Part shown: piece by piece, positions 46,676-54,953 of the stretch
Numbering within the stretch: position 1 is the first letter of the stretch
Layout: each line of letters starts with the position of its first letter
Assembly: GCF_024623325.1 (NCBI RefSeq)
Contig: NZ_JANJZD010000010.1
Location: forward strand, 1 to 64,000
Reading direction: 5' to 3'
Source of the DNA: Acetatifactor muris
Lineage (GTDB): Bacteria > Bacillota > Clostridia > Lachnospirales > Lachnospiraceae
DNA length: 64,000 nt
Program-made: the position numbers and the translations under genes
The notes under the pieces: generated by a model
What the model saw: only the letters and a program-made list of their open reading frames with translations
The model's database searches: none
What the model was told of the DNA's origin: nothing

Positions 46676-47413
46676 TTACTCCTCCTCACTTTTCCAGACT
46701 GTTCCGTCACACTCATAGATTGTATCCATTGGCACCAGGTTCTTTTCATTCAGATACTCGCAGTATGCAAGACACTCCTCCCTGGTGGAGAACAAAAGAG
46801 AATTCTGGTTTTCTTGCTTCTCCAGCACATCAAAGGACGTACCTGGCACCACTAAATTCTTTTCTGCAAATACGGTACCAGCATAATCCAGTTTGTAGTA
46901 CCTTTCCCCCTCTTTTCCGCAAGCGGTATACCAGGCAGCTATTCCTCTGTCTCTATCCGCCAGCTCATACCGCACCATTTTTTCCGGAACCATGACTTTC
47001 ATCCTGCTTTTGTCGCACTCGCATTCGTCTTTGACTTTGTTTCCGGATGGAAGTGTTACCTCGATTCTCCGGCTCTTATCGCACTTATCGCACTTCGGCC
47101 CATATAGATATTCCCAGCTCGGCCTCCAGAAGAATGTCTGGAACCTCTTCATCAGCTCCTCTACCCTCATGCGCTTCGCGTTGTTCTCCGCCTCGCGCAT
47201 CATCCTATCACATTCCATCTTCTTCCGCTCGTAGTCCCTCTTTACCTGCTCGAAATTGTCCTTGATTCCCTGGAGTTTCCGGTTCTCCGCTTTCAGCCGC
47301 TCCATCTCCTCCAGGAACTCACTCTTTATCGACTTTGCCAGGCTCTCTTTGAACTCCTCCACCTGCATCTCAAATTCAGATGGTTCACAGTAAAAATCAT
47401 CCGGATAATACAT
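46676..47413 (-). CDS. Phage protein with coiled coil and zinc-ribbon motifs
   Basis: The start is ATG 47413 (MYYPDDFYC), behind GGAGAAGTGAC, directly after the preceding stop. The 245-residue protein has a charged coiled coil at ~20-80, a cysteine pair CDKCDKSRR near 110 and CECDKSR near 135, and a C-terminal segment with CLAYCEYLNEKNLVP. The paired cysteines suggest zinc binding. Function unknown; it lies in the accessory part of the prophage. Confidence 0.6.
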   Translation of the reverse strand: MYYPDDFYCEPSEFEMQVEEFKESLAKSIKSEFLEEMERLKAENRKLQGIKDNFEQVKRDYERKKMECDRMMREAENNAKRMRVEELMKRFQTFFWRPSWEYLYGPKCDKCDKSRRIEVTLPSGNKVKDECECDKSRMKVMVPEKMVRYELADRDRGIAAWYTACGKEGERYYKLDYAGTVFAEKNLVVPGTSFDVLEKQENQNSLLFSTREECLAYCEYLNEKNLVPMDTIYECDGTVWKSEEE

Positions 47414-47414
47414 G

Positions 47415-47639
47415 TCACTTCTCCTTTTTCTGCTTATCAAACACTTCCGCCGTTTTACATTCCGCACATCTGTGTACTTCTTTCACGTTGCCATAACCAT
47501 TCACGCCAATTTCCAGTATCCGGGAAAATTCCCTGCATAGGTAGAATGTCTTTTCATCTGGCCCAACTTTTGCCTCTGCCTTTATAAAGCATGGACACTT
47601 CCGGCAGTCATCCGGAACCTCAATCACTATTTTCGCCAT
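47415..47639 (-). CDS. Small zinc-binding phage protein
   Basis: The 74-residue protein has CRKCPCFIKAE near the start and HRCAECKTAE near the end, four to six metal-ligand cysteines around a short central fold (EKTFYLCREF). Similar proteins occur in the accessory region of clostridial phages. Role unknown. Confidence 0.6.
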   Translation of the reverse strand: MAKIVIEVPDDCRKCPCFIKAEAKVGPDEKTFYLCREFSRILEIGVNGYGNVKEVHRCAECKTAEVFDKQKKEK

Positions 47640-47652
47640 AATATACCTCCAA

Positions 47653-47847
47653 TCAATCTAACCGGACTATCTCCAGCGTTTTCATATCTATGTACCCCAC
47701 TATCTTCTGGTGCGGAGCTTTCCCTTCTGTAAAATAACACTTGCTAAAATCATTGCCGGATCCTTGTATGGAATACCCCTGTGCTCTTAGCTTATCGCAT
47801 ACGGCATTGTGGGCTATTGCTTTCTGCAATATGTGTTCTGGAACCAC
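47653..47847 (-). CDS. Small phage hypothetical protein
   Basis: The 64-residue protein uses a GTG start (47847) preceded by GGAGGGAAAGAGA. It has no recognised motif (YSIQGSGNDFSKCYFTEGK). It lies between the PAPS-reductase-like gene and the zinc-binding gene on one strand. Confidence 0.5.
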   Translation of the reverse strand: MVPEHILQKAIAHNAVCDKLRAQGYSIQGSGNDFSKCYFTEGKAPHQKIVGYIDMKTLEIVRLD

Positions 47848-47868
47848 TCTCTTTCCCTCCTTCCTTAA

Positions 47869-49224
47869 TCAACATGGCCCGCCCTCTGCCCCATGAAAAG
47901 CCCCGGCAGGGTACATCCAGTTTTCCTTCACATACACATCATCAGCTGTGAACTCTCCAGTCACCAGGCTATGTATCGCCGCTAAATCTCCATGATACAC
48001 GCAAGATTCCGCATCTCCCACGAACGTATCCAGATCGCACTTGTTGTCCAGGGTAAATCCCAGAATCTCCTCGTCCTTCTTCAGCAGAGCATAGTCCTCC
48101 GGATACAATTCCCGGATGCCTGCAAACAATTTTGGAGTAGAGAAAATGCACATCGCGCAGCTGCACCGGTTCCACCCGGCACGGTAGCAAGGGTGGGGAT
48201 TTACATTGTGCCTCTTTAACACCTCCCAGACATCCTTCTCCGAATAGTCGATGACCGGCCTCCACTGGTGAACCAGGCGGTGTGCCTTTGCCTCTGCATT
48301 TGTCCGGTGTATCTCCATTTCGTTATACTTAGCCCTTCCGGAAGATTCCCCACGCCTTTCACCGGATACCACCAGAACCTTCACATTTGCCCTGGTCTTT
48401 TCCAGATTTGATGTCACGCTGTCCTGGACGGCAGCTTTCAGATTTCCACTGCACCATCTCCCCTGGTGGGTGCCTCCCTTTGCCGGGAACATGTGTCGCT
48501 TGCCTCCCAGCTCCTCCAGCTGTTTCAACCTCGACAGATTAGACATCACGGTATCAGCCACCATGATTTTCAGATATGCGCTGCACCACCGGCGGCTCAA
48601 ATCACCAGTCTTTGCAGGGAACTTCATTCTATACCCCAGCTTTTTCAGCTCCTCCTCCATATCATCCGTTGCTTTTTCCTTGATTTCCTGGCACTTGATA
48701 TAGTTCTGCGACAGCCTGCAGCGTATGACCTCCCCGGTCTCTGGCTCCAGCCACTCCACCGGCTCACTTGCCCCTATTCTGTAAAGCTCTCCGAAAAAAC
48801 CGTTTACCCTCCACGATAGCCGGAGCGGTACTCCTTCCACCTCTGCGAATGACCGGACATAATTGTGGGTGCATCTCCAGTCCATACGCCTGCATGGATG
48901 CCCTCCGTCTATATCGTGGTGCCAGAACTCTATCTTTCCCTTCGGCACTCCCAGCTCCAGCAATTTGCAATAGCAGGCGATACTGTCTTTCCCTCCGGAT
49001 AATAGAACCGCCACCAGGTCATATTCTTCTAAGGGCAGCAATTCCTCCAGATATATCCGCTTAAAATGGTCTGAATCCTGCCGCCCTGGAACAGACGGCC
49101 TTATCCCGATGCCCTGGCCGTAAATCGGCGTGTCCGGCTTTCCCTTGACAACCGGCGTGTCCTTTGTGCAGTCTGCATCCCTTATGAACGTATCATCATC
49201 AAATAGGTTCATCTGTCCCTTCAT
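47869..49224 (-). CDS. PAPS-reductase-like / IbrA-type PP-loop protein
   Basis: The 451-residue protein has the PP-loop SGGKDSIACYCKLLELG at ~76-92, the core of the PAPS reductase/ATP-pyrophosphatase fold. A cysteine cluster HPCYRAGWNRCSCAMC at ~344-359 could hold iron-sulphur or zinc. Two adjacent segments, ~201-231 and ~246-276, are near-duplicates (FPAKTGDLSRRWCSAYLK / FPAKGGTHQGRWCSGNLK). PAPS reductase-like genes next to ParB-like genes occur in E. coli as ibrA/ibrB, and here the ParB-like gene is 1.1 kb upstream in the same operon. Nucleic-acid or nucleotide modification is possible. It overlaps the ASCH-like gene by four bases. Confidence 0.75.
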   Translation of the reverse strand: MKGQMNLFDDDTFIRDADCTKDTPVVKGKPDTPIYGQGIGIRPSVPGRQDSDHFKRIYLEELLPLEEYDLVAVLLSGGKDSIACYCKLLELGVPKGKIEFWHHDIDGGHPCRRMDWRCTHNYVRSFAEVEGVPLRLSWRVNGFFGELYRIGASEPVEWLEPETGEVIRCRLSQNYIKCQEIKEKATDDMEEELKKLGYRMKFPAKTGDLSRRWCSAYLKIMVADTVMSNLSRLKQLEELGGKRHMFPAKGGTHQGRWCSGNLKAAVQDSVTSNLEKTRANVKVLVVSGERRGESSGRAKYNEMEIHRTNAEAKAHRLVHQWRPVIDYSEKDVWEVLKRHNVNPHPCYRAGWNRCSCAMCIFSTPKLFAGIRELYPEDYALLKKDEEILGFTLDNKCDLDTFVGDAESCVYHGDLAAIHSLVTGEFTADDVYVKENWMYPAGAFHGAEGGPC

Positions 49225-49571
49225 ACTACATCAGCTCCCATAAATTTTGATACCTTCTCAATATGGAACCGGAAATACTCCTTGCCAGGAGCCGCGCCCC
49301 ATTCTTCCCTTCCAGCGCCGATGGAAAGCGTACACATGACTTCTACCTCCGGCGCATCTGCCCCATACCCATTTTGCAGGATGACCGGCAGCGCCTTTTC
49401 TGTGCGCTTTTCCCTCAACAGTTCCATCACAGTGTCCGTCTCACTGTCCTGGAATCCCAGCCAGTGGATGATCCGGACCGTCCAGTATGGCTTTATCTGC
49501 CGGTACTCCTCCGGCTTTTCCATGGTGAGAATCATGTCAAGCCATTTTTTCTTTATAGGCAATTTCAGCAT
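49221..49571 (-). CDS. ASCH-domain-like phage protein
   Basis: The 116-residue protein begins LKLPIKKKWLDMILTMEKPE, then YRQIKPYWTVRI, a pattern of the ASCH (PUA-like) beta-barrel that binds RNA or modified nucleotides. The ATG follows GGAGGAGGAGACGTA, and the stop overlaps the PAPS-reductase-like start, so the two are translationally coupled. Coupling to a PP-loop protein fits a shared role in RNA or nucleotide chemistry, but that is inference. Confidence 0.55.
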   Translation of the reverse strand: MLKLPIKKKWLDMILTMEKPEEYRQIKPYWTVRIIHWLGFQDSETDTVMELLREKRTEKALPVILQNGYGADAPEVEVMCTLSIGAGREEWGAAPGKEYFRFHIEKVSKFMGADVV

Positions 49572-49689
49572 TACGTCTCCTCCTCCTTCCGCGTTTCCTC
49601 ATTTTCACAGAACATTTTCTGGAGCAATAGACCTTATCTGTCAGCTCCGTCACAAATACCTTGTGACACTCCGGGCATACCTTTTTCAC
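49537..49689 (-). CDS. Small basic zinc-ribbon phage protein (GTG start)
   Basis: A GTG at 49689 with GAGGAGACGCAGA in front opens a 50-residue protein: CPECHKVFVTELTDKVYCSRKC is a two-pair zinc knuckle, followed by a very basic KMRKRGRRRRRN tail, typical of nucleic-acid binding. It overlaps the 3' end of the upstream gene by 56 bases and the start of the ASCH-like gene by 35 bases in other frames, dense packing that fits a phage. Confidence 0.55.
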   Translation of the reverse strand: MKKVCPECHKVFVTELTDKVYCSRKCSVKMRKRGRRRRRNAEIAYKEKMA

Positions 49690-50116
49690 TCTGCGTCTCC
49701 TCCTTCTCTCGCTTCTCCTGCTTATACAATGCCAGCTCGCCCATTTTGAGAGCATTGAACAAATCATAGATTGTTTTCACTTCGTCCTCTCCAGTCAAGC
49801 CCAACATAGTCATGCATACATGGTCTCTGTACCGATTGAGCGTATTTCTGGCCCACTCCAGTGTATATACAGTATCCGACTTATTGGAACATTCTTCTAT
49901 AAGCCTATTTAATTCCTCACTCTCCAGGAAACATATATCATCTGCCACCGGCATAACAACGGTTCCATCCGGCAGCTCCACGATAGCCACAGAGTAATTG
50001 CCTGCCCCATTCTCAAACTCCTCGTAGTTACTGCCCCACTGGTGGAATTTCCCGATTTCAAAATTATGATAGGCGCCAGCCTTGTAATATCTGCCTTTGC
50101 AGTACCTTTTTCTCAT
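49634..50116 (-). CDS. Phage hypothetical protein
   Basis: The start is ATG 50116 (MRKRYCKGRYYKAGAYHNFE), after GAGGAGGATGCAGA. The 160-residue protein has a beta-rich first half (YSVAIVELPDGTVVMPVADD) and a helical second half, with a charged tail. No family is recognised. It overlaps the zinc-ribbon gene upstream by four bases. Confidence 0.55.
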   Translation of the reverse strand: MRKRYCKGRYYKAGAYHNFEIGKFHQWGSNYEEFENGAGNYSVAIVELPDGTVVMPVADDICFLESEELNRLIEECSNKSDTVYTLEWARNTLNRYRDHVCMTMLGLTGEDEVKTIYDLFNALKMGELALYKQEKREKEETQSEKGMPGVSQGICDGADR

Positions 50117-50382
50117 TCTGCATCCTCCTCTCCACCGAATGTCTTTTCCCAGCACTCCGGACACATTCCGCTGATGAACATTTCCCGGATTCCGGGAGGG
50201 AGGTCATGCAGCATTTCTTCCGCATGGCCCTCCCCTTCCAGGAATCTGTCCAGTCTGTAATACAAATCGCTGTTCATGTCGATTCTGTATGTCTCATTGC
50301 AGAACCGGCACTTCACGGCATATTCATACTCTGCCTTTCCGGGATGCATCGTAAAAATCTTTTTCATCTTAGGCTGATTCAT
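50113..50382 (-). CDS. Small zinc-ribbon phage protein
   Basis: The start is ATG 50382 (MNQPKMKKIF), behind GGAGGAGCCGAAAG. The 89-residue protein carries two cysteine pairs, CRFCNETYR and CPECWEKTF, separated by a 50-residue acidic loop. It overlaps the ParB-like gene at its start, so it is likely translated after it. Role unknown. Confidence 0.6.
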   Translation of the reverse strand: MNQPKMKKIFTMHPGKAEYEYAVKCRFCNETYRIDMNSDLYYRLDRFLEGEGHAEEMLHDLPPGIREMFISGMCPECWEKTFGGEEDAE

Positions 50383-51760
50383 CTTTCGGCTCCTCCTTCT
50401 TGAAATAGCACTCATGGGAACCCTCCATCACCTTGTTTTGCTCCTCCTCCGCATAGGAAAAACCATACTTCTCCAGGACTTCCGTAAATTGCGTGATAAG
50501 CTCCCCGGTTTCTTTTCTGTACGCTCCATCCCATTCCGTAAAATCTTTATCGTTGGTAGCACAGAAAGCGCCAATCATCAGCTGATGTTCAATGCTCAAT
50601 TTCTGGAATTTGGCCTGGCACTTCTCCTTTTCTTCGTCCGACATATTCCACCAGTCTTTTGCATCTGATAGGAACGCCATAAGCGTAGTCTTGTTCATAT
50701 AACCGCAGGCATCCACAATCACGCCCCACAACCCCTTGATGGCATCCTCCGTATCCTTCAGCGGCTCAATCTTCCCGGCAATGGCATTGAGGATGAAACT
50801 TTTCCTCTGTGCCGTCATCTCCTTTGCAATAGCCTTGATGGTTTTCTTGTTCCGGTCCTTCTCCTTCTGGATGCGTTCTGCCTCGGTCATCGGCTCTTTC
50901 GAGTTATCCTTTTTCCGGATTACGTTCACTGATCTGTATGCCTTGTGGTAGAAGCATCCCTCGAACTTCTTTTTGCTGATTCTCTTAGGTGCTGCCTTTT
51001 CAGTGCTAATCCACTCCACGGTTTCCCACTTCCCGGAATACTGGTCCTTCTCATATTCCTTCGGAGCCGCGCCGATTCCTGCCTCCTCCAGCATCTCAAT
51101 AATCTTCGCCGCCACCTTATCCCGGTGAATCTCCTCTGCGGCGCTCTTCGCTCTCCAGACTAAATCCCTGGAATTAGATGCCTCTTTCAGAATCTTATCC
51201 CTTATTTTGATGTCCTCAATCTGCTCCAGCGCATAGAGGTCTGTCAAAGACAGCTGGAAAGCTTCGTCCTTTTCCTTTTTCATCAAAATATCCTGGTTCA
51301 GTTTTGCGATATTCAGCCGGTGCCGGACCGTGGTTTTGGAGAATCCGGTCTTTTCCGCGATGCTTTCCTCCGTTTCCCCCAGGTCTAACATCATCTGGAA
51401 ACCGTTTGCCTGCTCCCAGATAGTGAGGTCTGCCCTCTGCATATTCTCCTCCAGCATGATTGACATCTGCTCACGCTCCGAAAGCCCCCTTGCTATCTTG
51501 CAGGGAAACTCCGTCACCCCTGCCTGGGAACCTGCAGCATACCGGCGATGCCCTATGAGGGTGACATATTTCTCCTCCCCTTGCCCTATGGTGGCATCCG
51601 GGTCTACATCCACCAGAGGAATCACTGTAAGGTTCTGCATGATTCCATGAATTTTGATAGACTCCACCAGCTCTGACAAATCCCCCAGGTTCTTCCTGGG
51701 ATTGTTCGGATGCGCCATGATCCGCTCCGCCTTAATGTTTACGATGTTGCTGTTTTCCAT
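50369..51760 (-). CDS. ParB/Spo0J-family protein of the prophage
   Basis: The 463-residue protein has the N-terminal ParB domain: RIMAHPNNPRKNLGDLSELV, GHRRYAAGSQAGVTEFPCKI and the box REQMSIMLEENMQRADLT near 95-112. A helix-turn-helix follows (EESIAEKTGFSKTTVRHRLN near 135). The long C-terminal half is helical and has no dimerisation domain of chromosomal Spo0J. ParB-fold proteins are CTPases or nucleases. In the Ibr pair the ParB-like IbrB accompanies a PAPS-reductase-like IbrA, which is also present here. A role in phage partition or DNA processing is possible. Confidence 0.8.
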   Translation of the reverse strand: MENSNIVNIKAERIMAHPNNPRKNLGDLSELVESIKIHGIMQNLTVIPLVDVDPDATIGQGEEKYVTLIGHRRYAAGSQAGVTEFPCKIARGLSEREQMSIMLEENMQRADLTIWEQANGFQMMLDLGETEESIAEKTGFSKTTVRHRLNIAKLNQDILMKKEKDEAFQLSLTDLYALEQIEDIKIRDKILKEASNSRDLVWRAKSAAEEIHRDKVAAKIIEMLEEAGIGAAPKEYEKDQYSGKWETVEWISTEKAAPKRISKKKFEGCFYHKAYRSVNVIRKKDNSKEPMTEAERIQKEKDRNKKTIKAIAKEMTAQRKSFILNAIAGKIEPLKDTEDAIKGLWGVIVDACGYMNKTTLMAFLSDAKDWWNMSDEEKEKCQAKFQKLSIEHQLMIGAFCATNDKDFTEWDGAYRKETGELITQFTEVLEKYGFSYAEEEQNKVMEGSHECYFKKEEPKDESA

Positions 51761-51775
51761 GATTTTCCCTCCTTT

Positions 51776-52204
51776 TTAGTTGAACGGCAGTTCCTCGTCA
51801 ATGCCGTCCGGAATATTCATAAAGCCATCTCCGGCACTCTGCTCCTGCTGTCTCTGCTGGTTCTGGCTGTTTCCCTCGCTTGCTGCCCTGCTTTCAGCGA
51901 ACTCCTGCTCCTCAATCACGACATCCGTTGTATAGACCTTCTGGCCCTCTCTGTTGGTGTAGCTGCCGGTCTGGATGCGTCCAGTAATGGCAATCTTGAT
52001 TCCCTTCCGGAGCCACTTTTCCGCCCACTCTCCAGCTTTTCCGAACGCCACGCAGGAAATGAAATCTGCCGACTGCTCGCCGTCCCTCCTGCCTCTTCGG
52101 TCTACCGCCAGCGTGTACCTGGCAACCGCCATACTGGTCTCCCCCTGCGAATACCTTACTTCGGGGTCGCGTGTGAGGCGCCCCATCAGAATAACCTTAT
52201 TCAT
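51776..52204 (-). CDS. ssb: Single-stranded DNA-binding protein (phage)
   Basis: The start is ATG 52204 (MNKVILMGRLTRDPEVRY), behind AGGAGAAGAAA. The 142-residue protein has a full OB fold (ARYTLAVDRRGRRDGEQSAD; DFISCVAFGKAGEWAEKWL), a Gln/Ser-rich flexible linker and the acidic tip DGIDEELPFN that recruits replication partners. This is a normal bacterial-type SSB carried by the phage, placed beside the ParB-like gene. Confidence 0.92.
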   Translation of the reverse strand: MNKVILMGRLTRDPEVRYSQGETSMAVARYTLAVDRRGRRDGEQSADFISCVAFGKAGEWAEKWLRKGIKIAITGRIQTGSYTNREGQKVYTTDVVIEEQEFAESRAASEGNSQNQQRQQEQSAGDGFMNIPDGIDEELPFN

Positions 52205-52456
52205 TTTCTTCTCCTTCCTGGACAACGGAAAATGTCCTGCATACTTTTCTCACAACCGGCTGCACAATCGTAAACTTCCCATAGTCATTGAATCCCCGGA
52301 TAAACTCCATAGCCCTCTCCTCTGTCTCAAACCTCCTGGCCTTGCTCAATTTGACCGTGTACTGGAACACACGCGGAAAACCCTTGCTGACATACTTTCT
52401 TACATGGTCTCTTCCAGCCTCGATATCGCACCTGGGTAGTTTAGAACCTTAACCAT
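52197..52456 (-). pseudogene. Small phage gene interrupted by a one-base frameshift
   Basis: An ATG at 52456 opens MVKVLNYP and then loses frame at a CCC run near 52431; one extra C would restore an 86-residue protein: RCDIEAGRDHVRKYVSKG, RVFQYTVKLSKARRFETEE, then FIRGFNDYGKFTIVQPVVRK. The restored frame ends at 52197, overlapping the ssb start, and begins inside the 3' end of the neighbouring gene, which is the packing expected of a real gene. Either natural decay or a homopolymer sequencing error explains it. Confidence 0.7.
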
Positions 52457-53069
52457 AGATTCCTCCATGCGTCTCAATGACTACCTTCACCAGCTCTACC
52501 GGAACATATGGATATGTCGTATCCAGTAATGCGTCCTTATCCTCCGCATAGGGTACCAGCAGCTCCTCCAGTGAAGAAAGGCATCCCAGCTCAACAGCTG
52601 TATAATCGCCGTCTTTCCTATGCTCCCTGGGGGTACACTGAAAATCTTCCCCGGCCTGGATGGACATTGAGAATCCATCCTTGCAAACCAGGCGTGGCCT
52701 GCATATCCTCTGGCTCCCCTCCTTCCGGTATGTGACTTTCAGAAAGCCCTCCAGGGAACTGCTCGCGGAATCCGCGTCCCATGTCATCCCGGCAAAACAG
52801 TTTCCGCAATACATCCAGATTCCCTTCTCCGCCCTGCGGAATGTCGCGTATGTAGCCTGCACCTTTCCGGTGGCTACATTCATCTGGTGGCTGTGCGGCT
52901 CCCCTACCTGGAGATAGCCCCTCTCCATGCTCCGGGGAGGCAAAACATCCAGAAAGTAGTCATATACCCCTTCGTCTACCAGGTCTCCGGGCTTGCAGTA
53001 TTTATCCCAGCTCCCATTGCTGTTGTTTTCAGCGAACTCATGCCATCCGGCCATTGTCTTGATTTCCAT
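52449..53069 (-). CDS. Phage hypothetical protein
   Basis: The 206-residue protein starts MEIKTMAGWHEFAENNSNGS with AAGGAGGGATGATTC in front. It has a beta-rich core (GEPHSHQMNVATGKVQATYA) and a cysteine pair CGNCFAGM near 92. No domain name can be assigned. The C-terminus ends IETHGGIYG. It lies between ssb and the 70-residue gene. Confidence 0.6.
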   Translation of the reverse strand: MEIKTMAGWHEFAENNSNGSWDKYCKPGDLVDEGVYDYFLDVLPPRSMERGYLQVGEPHSHQMNVATGKVQATYATFRRAEKGIWMYCGNCFAGMTWDADSASSSLEGFLKVTYRKEGSQRICRPRLVCKDGFSMSIQAGEDFQCTPREHRKDGDYTAVELGCLSSLEELLVPYAEDKDALLDTTYPYVPVELVKVVIETHGGIYG

Positions 53070-53082
53070 GAATCATCCCTCC

Positions 53083-53295
53083 TTAATCTCCGATGTAGTA
53101 ACGCTCCTCATACCCATCCTCATAAATTGTCACATCATGGTACGGGTCCATCCTGGTACCGACAATTCTTCCATGCAGCTTTTCATTCGGCGTCAGACTG
53201 GGCGTGGGGTCGGGGATAACCTCCCCGTCCACAATCCCCAGGAAAACCGCCACATCGTCCATGCCCTTTGCCCTGGCCTCCTGTTCAGTAATCAT
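53083..53295 (-). CDS. Small acidic phage protein
   Basis: The ATG at 53295 overlaps the stop of the upstream gene (ATGA) and follows AGGAGGAGACGGC. The 70-residue product has a conserved-looking RIVGTRMDPYHDVTIYEDG segment and a Tyr/Glu-rich end. No family is recognised. Confidence 0.55.
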   Translation of the reverse strand: MITEQEARAKGMDDVAVFLGIVDGEVIPDPTPSLTPNEKLHGRIVGTRMDPYHDVTIYEDGYEERYYIGD

Positions 53296-54215
53296 GCCGT
53301 CTCCTCCTGGAGCTTTTTCAGCTCCTTCATCACGCACTTAAGCGCATACTTCGCATTGTTGGTGAGCTGCCGCTGCCATGCTCCCTGCGAGGGCGCCCAT
53401 CTGAAACCGTTGCTTTTCAGAATATCCCGGACTTCCGGCTCCGGCTTGCCATCGAATATCAGCTGGAGCCTCATAATCTCGGTATTCTCCACTACCTTGC
53501 AGAACTCGCACTCCGTTTCCTGGCTCCCGGCCTCCTTCACCTTTTTCAGACCTTCCATCCGGTCCCTCGTCCTCTTGATGTTGGCGTTATTGTTGGAAAG
53601 CAGATAAGGAAGATACGGAACGTCTGCCCAATGATAGCTGGATGCCATTTCCGCTTTCAGCATTTCGATTTCTTCCTGGGTGAGGTTCGGGCATCCATCC
53701 AGGGTCTTTTCCTTCCGGTAGTACGCATTGACCGCCTTCATCAGCTCCTGGGTTTCCACCATGCCGTCCAGCTTTTCCTGCAGCAATTCCACGGCGCGCT
53801 CGTCTCCGGAGAGGATGGGCTGCTCCATCGTCAGAAGATGCTCAATCTTGTCTGCATAGGAATCCAGGTACACCCATTCCTTGTGCAGGGAATCCCTCCG
53901 GCTGTTCTGCTTCTCCTTTTTCCTCACCGGGAAATTTCCGCCGCCGGAAATCATAATGCTGGGGCAGGATGCCTCGTTGCGGTAGTAATCGTTGTAATAG
54001 ATGGACAGTTTCCGGCTGTAGCGCTCCGCCATGCGCTGTGCCTTTTCCAGAAGGTTAGGTTTCTCCTCCGCGATCCGCTCCACCACGTCATACACCTTAT
54101 CTACATAGTGCCGGTACTCCGCCGTCGCGCTCCCTTCCTTGTATTCGCTGAAAGAATTGATATGCTTCGCCGTCCTCGCCGTCTGTTCATTGATTGAATA
54201 ATAGGTTCTTTCCAT
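53292..54215 (-). CDS. Phage hypothetical protein with LPD-like C-terminus
   Basis: The 307-residue protein is helical in the middle. Its C-terminus carries KPEPEVRDILKSNGFRWAPS followed by GAWQRQLTNNA, a motif seen at the end of many phage and conjugative-element proteins (large polyvalent protein-associated domains). A CEFCKVVEN pair is near 245. It may be a DNA-transaction accessory protein. It overlaps the next gene by four bases (ATGA). Confidence 0.65.
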   Translation of the reverse strand: MERTYYSINEQTARTAKHINSFSEYKEGSATAEYRHYVDKVYDVVERIAEEKPNLLEKAQRMAERYSRKLSIYYNDYYRNEASCPSIMISGGGNFPVRKKEKQNSRRDSLHKEWVYLDSYADKIEHLLTMEQPILSGDERAVELLQEKLDGMVETQELMKAVNAYYRKEKTLDGCPNLTQEEIEMLKAEMASSYHWADVPYLPYLLSNNNANIKRTRDRMEGLKKVKEAGSQETECEFCKVVENTEIMRLQLIFDGKPEPEVRDILKSNGFRWAPSQGAWQRQLTNNAKYALKCVMKELKKLQEETA

Positions 54216-54239
54216 GTGTTTTGCCCTCCATGCTAAAAT

Positions 54240-54428
54240 TTATGCTGATGCCGGTTCTCCGGCAGTCTCGCCTTTCTTTATCAGCCTTGCGCTGTCTACT
54301 ATGTTCTGCAATTCCCTGGCCGTCAGCCCTGCGAAATTGTTCATGTCCAGCATCTTTTTGGTGATGCCTTTCGCCGCAAGCTGGTCCTGGAAAAATTTCA
54401 TGTCTCCAGAATAATCATACTCATACAT
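54240..54428 (-). CDS. Small phage protein
   Basis: The 62-residue helical protein (MYEYDYSGDMKFFQDQLAAK; LTARELQNIVDSARLIKKG) begins just inside the 3' end of the 102-residue gene, overlapping it by eight bases, with AAAAAGG in front. No function is proposed. Confidence 0.6.
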   Translation of the reverse strand: MYEYDYSGDMKFFQDQLAAKGITKKMLDMNNFAGLTARELQNIVDSARLIKKGETAGEPASA

Positions 54429-54729
54429 CCTTTTTCGCCTCCTCGTATGCTTTCAGAATCACTCCCCGGAACTCCCGGAGAAGCCGGTTTTCTTTCTTCA
54501 CATTTGACAACTCGCGTTTCAATTCCCCGACCTCCTCTATCAACCTTCCGCGCTCCATCACCAGTGAGTACAGAATATCAATCCCTTTTTCTCCCCACAC
54601 CAGGTAGATATATGACATTTGGAGAGGCGTTTCGATTGCCTCTGTGTTCATATACACCAGCTGAATCTTCCGGAACTCCTCGTCAGAAATCGGACGCTCT
54701 ATCAAATGTTCAAACTCCAGCTTTATCAT
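54421..54729 (-). CDS. 102-residue coiled-coil phage protein (copy A)
   Basis: The ATG at 54729 overlaps the preceding stop (ATGA), so the longer frame to 54885 is rejected. The 102-residue protein has FEHLIERPISDEEFRKIQLV, then a Glu/Lys coiled coil (LIEEVGELKRELSNVKKENR). A near-identical paralogue (copy B, 101 residues) is at 60267-60572, and the gene in front of each is also duplicated, so the pair moved as a block. Copies differ at roughly ten residues. Confidence 0.7.
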   Translation of the reverse strand: MIKLEFEHLIERPISDEEFRKIQLVYMNTEAIETPLQMSYIYLVWGEKGIDILYSLVMERGRLIEEVGELKRELSNVKKENRLLREFRGVILKAYEEAKKDV

Positions 54730-54902
54730 GCAGCCTCCCCTCTGGAGAGGATGCCTGCAATAATTGAATACGGACACTCGCAGACCTCCTGGCCTTCCGG
54801 GAAATCGAACTCCAGCTCCGCTTTTCCGTCTCCAGCAGACACCACCTTTGCCGGTGTGCCGATGTCTGCAACCTTTACAATCCATCCAGCCTTTACTCTC
54901 AT
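54726..54902 (-). CDS. 58-residue phage protein (copy A)
   Basis: ATG 54902 follows AAGGAGGTATCAGTT. The product, MRVKAGWIVKVADIGTPAKV then the acidic FDFPEGQEV and CECPYSIIAGILSRGEAA, is 58 residues and duplicated at 60569-60745 (three to four changes). It is the first gene after the promoter at 54954-54982 and may be a small regulator. No domain is recognised. Confidence 0.65.
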   Translation of the reverse strand: MRVKAGWIVKVADIGTPAKVVSAGDGKAELEFDFPEGQEVCECPYSIIAGILSRGEAA

Positions 54903-54953
54903 AACTGATACCTCCTTGTGAGTTTTCTTTGTAACTTCCTTTTGTATATCAAT

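Noticed and set aside
49689..49767. Upstream start for the zinc-ribbon protein at 49767
   Set aside because: The extra 26 residues come from the upstream gene in another frame and lack a ribosome site; GTG 49689 has one.
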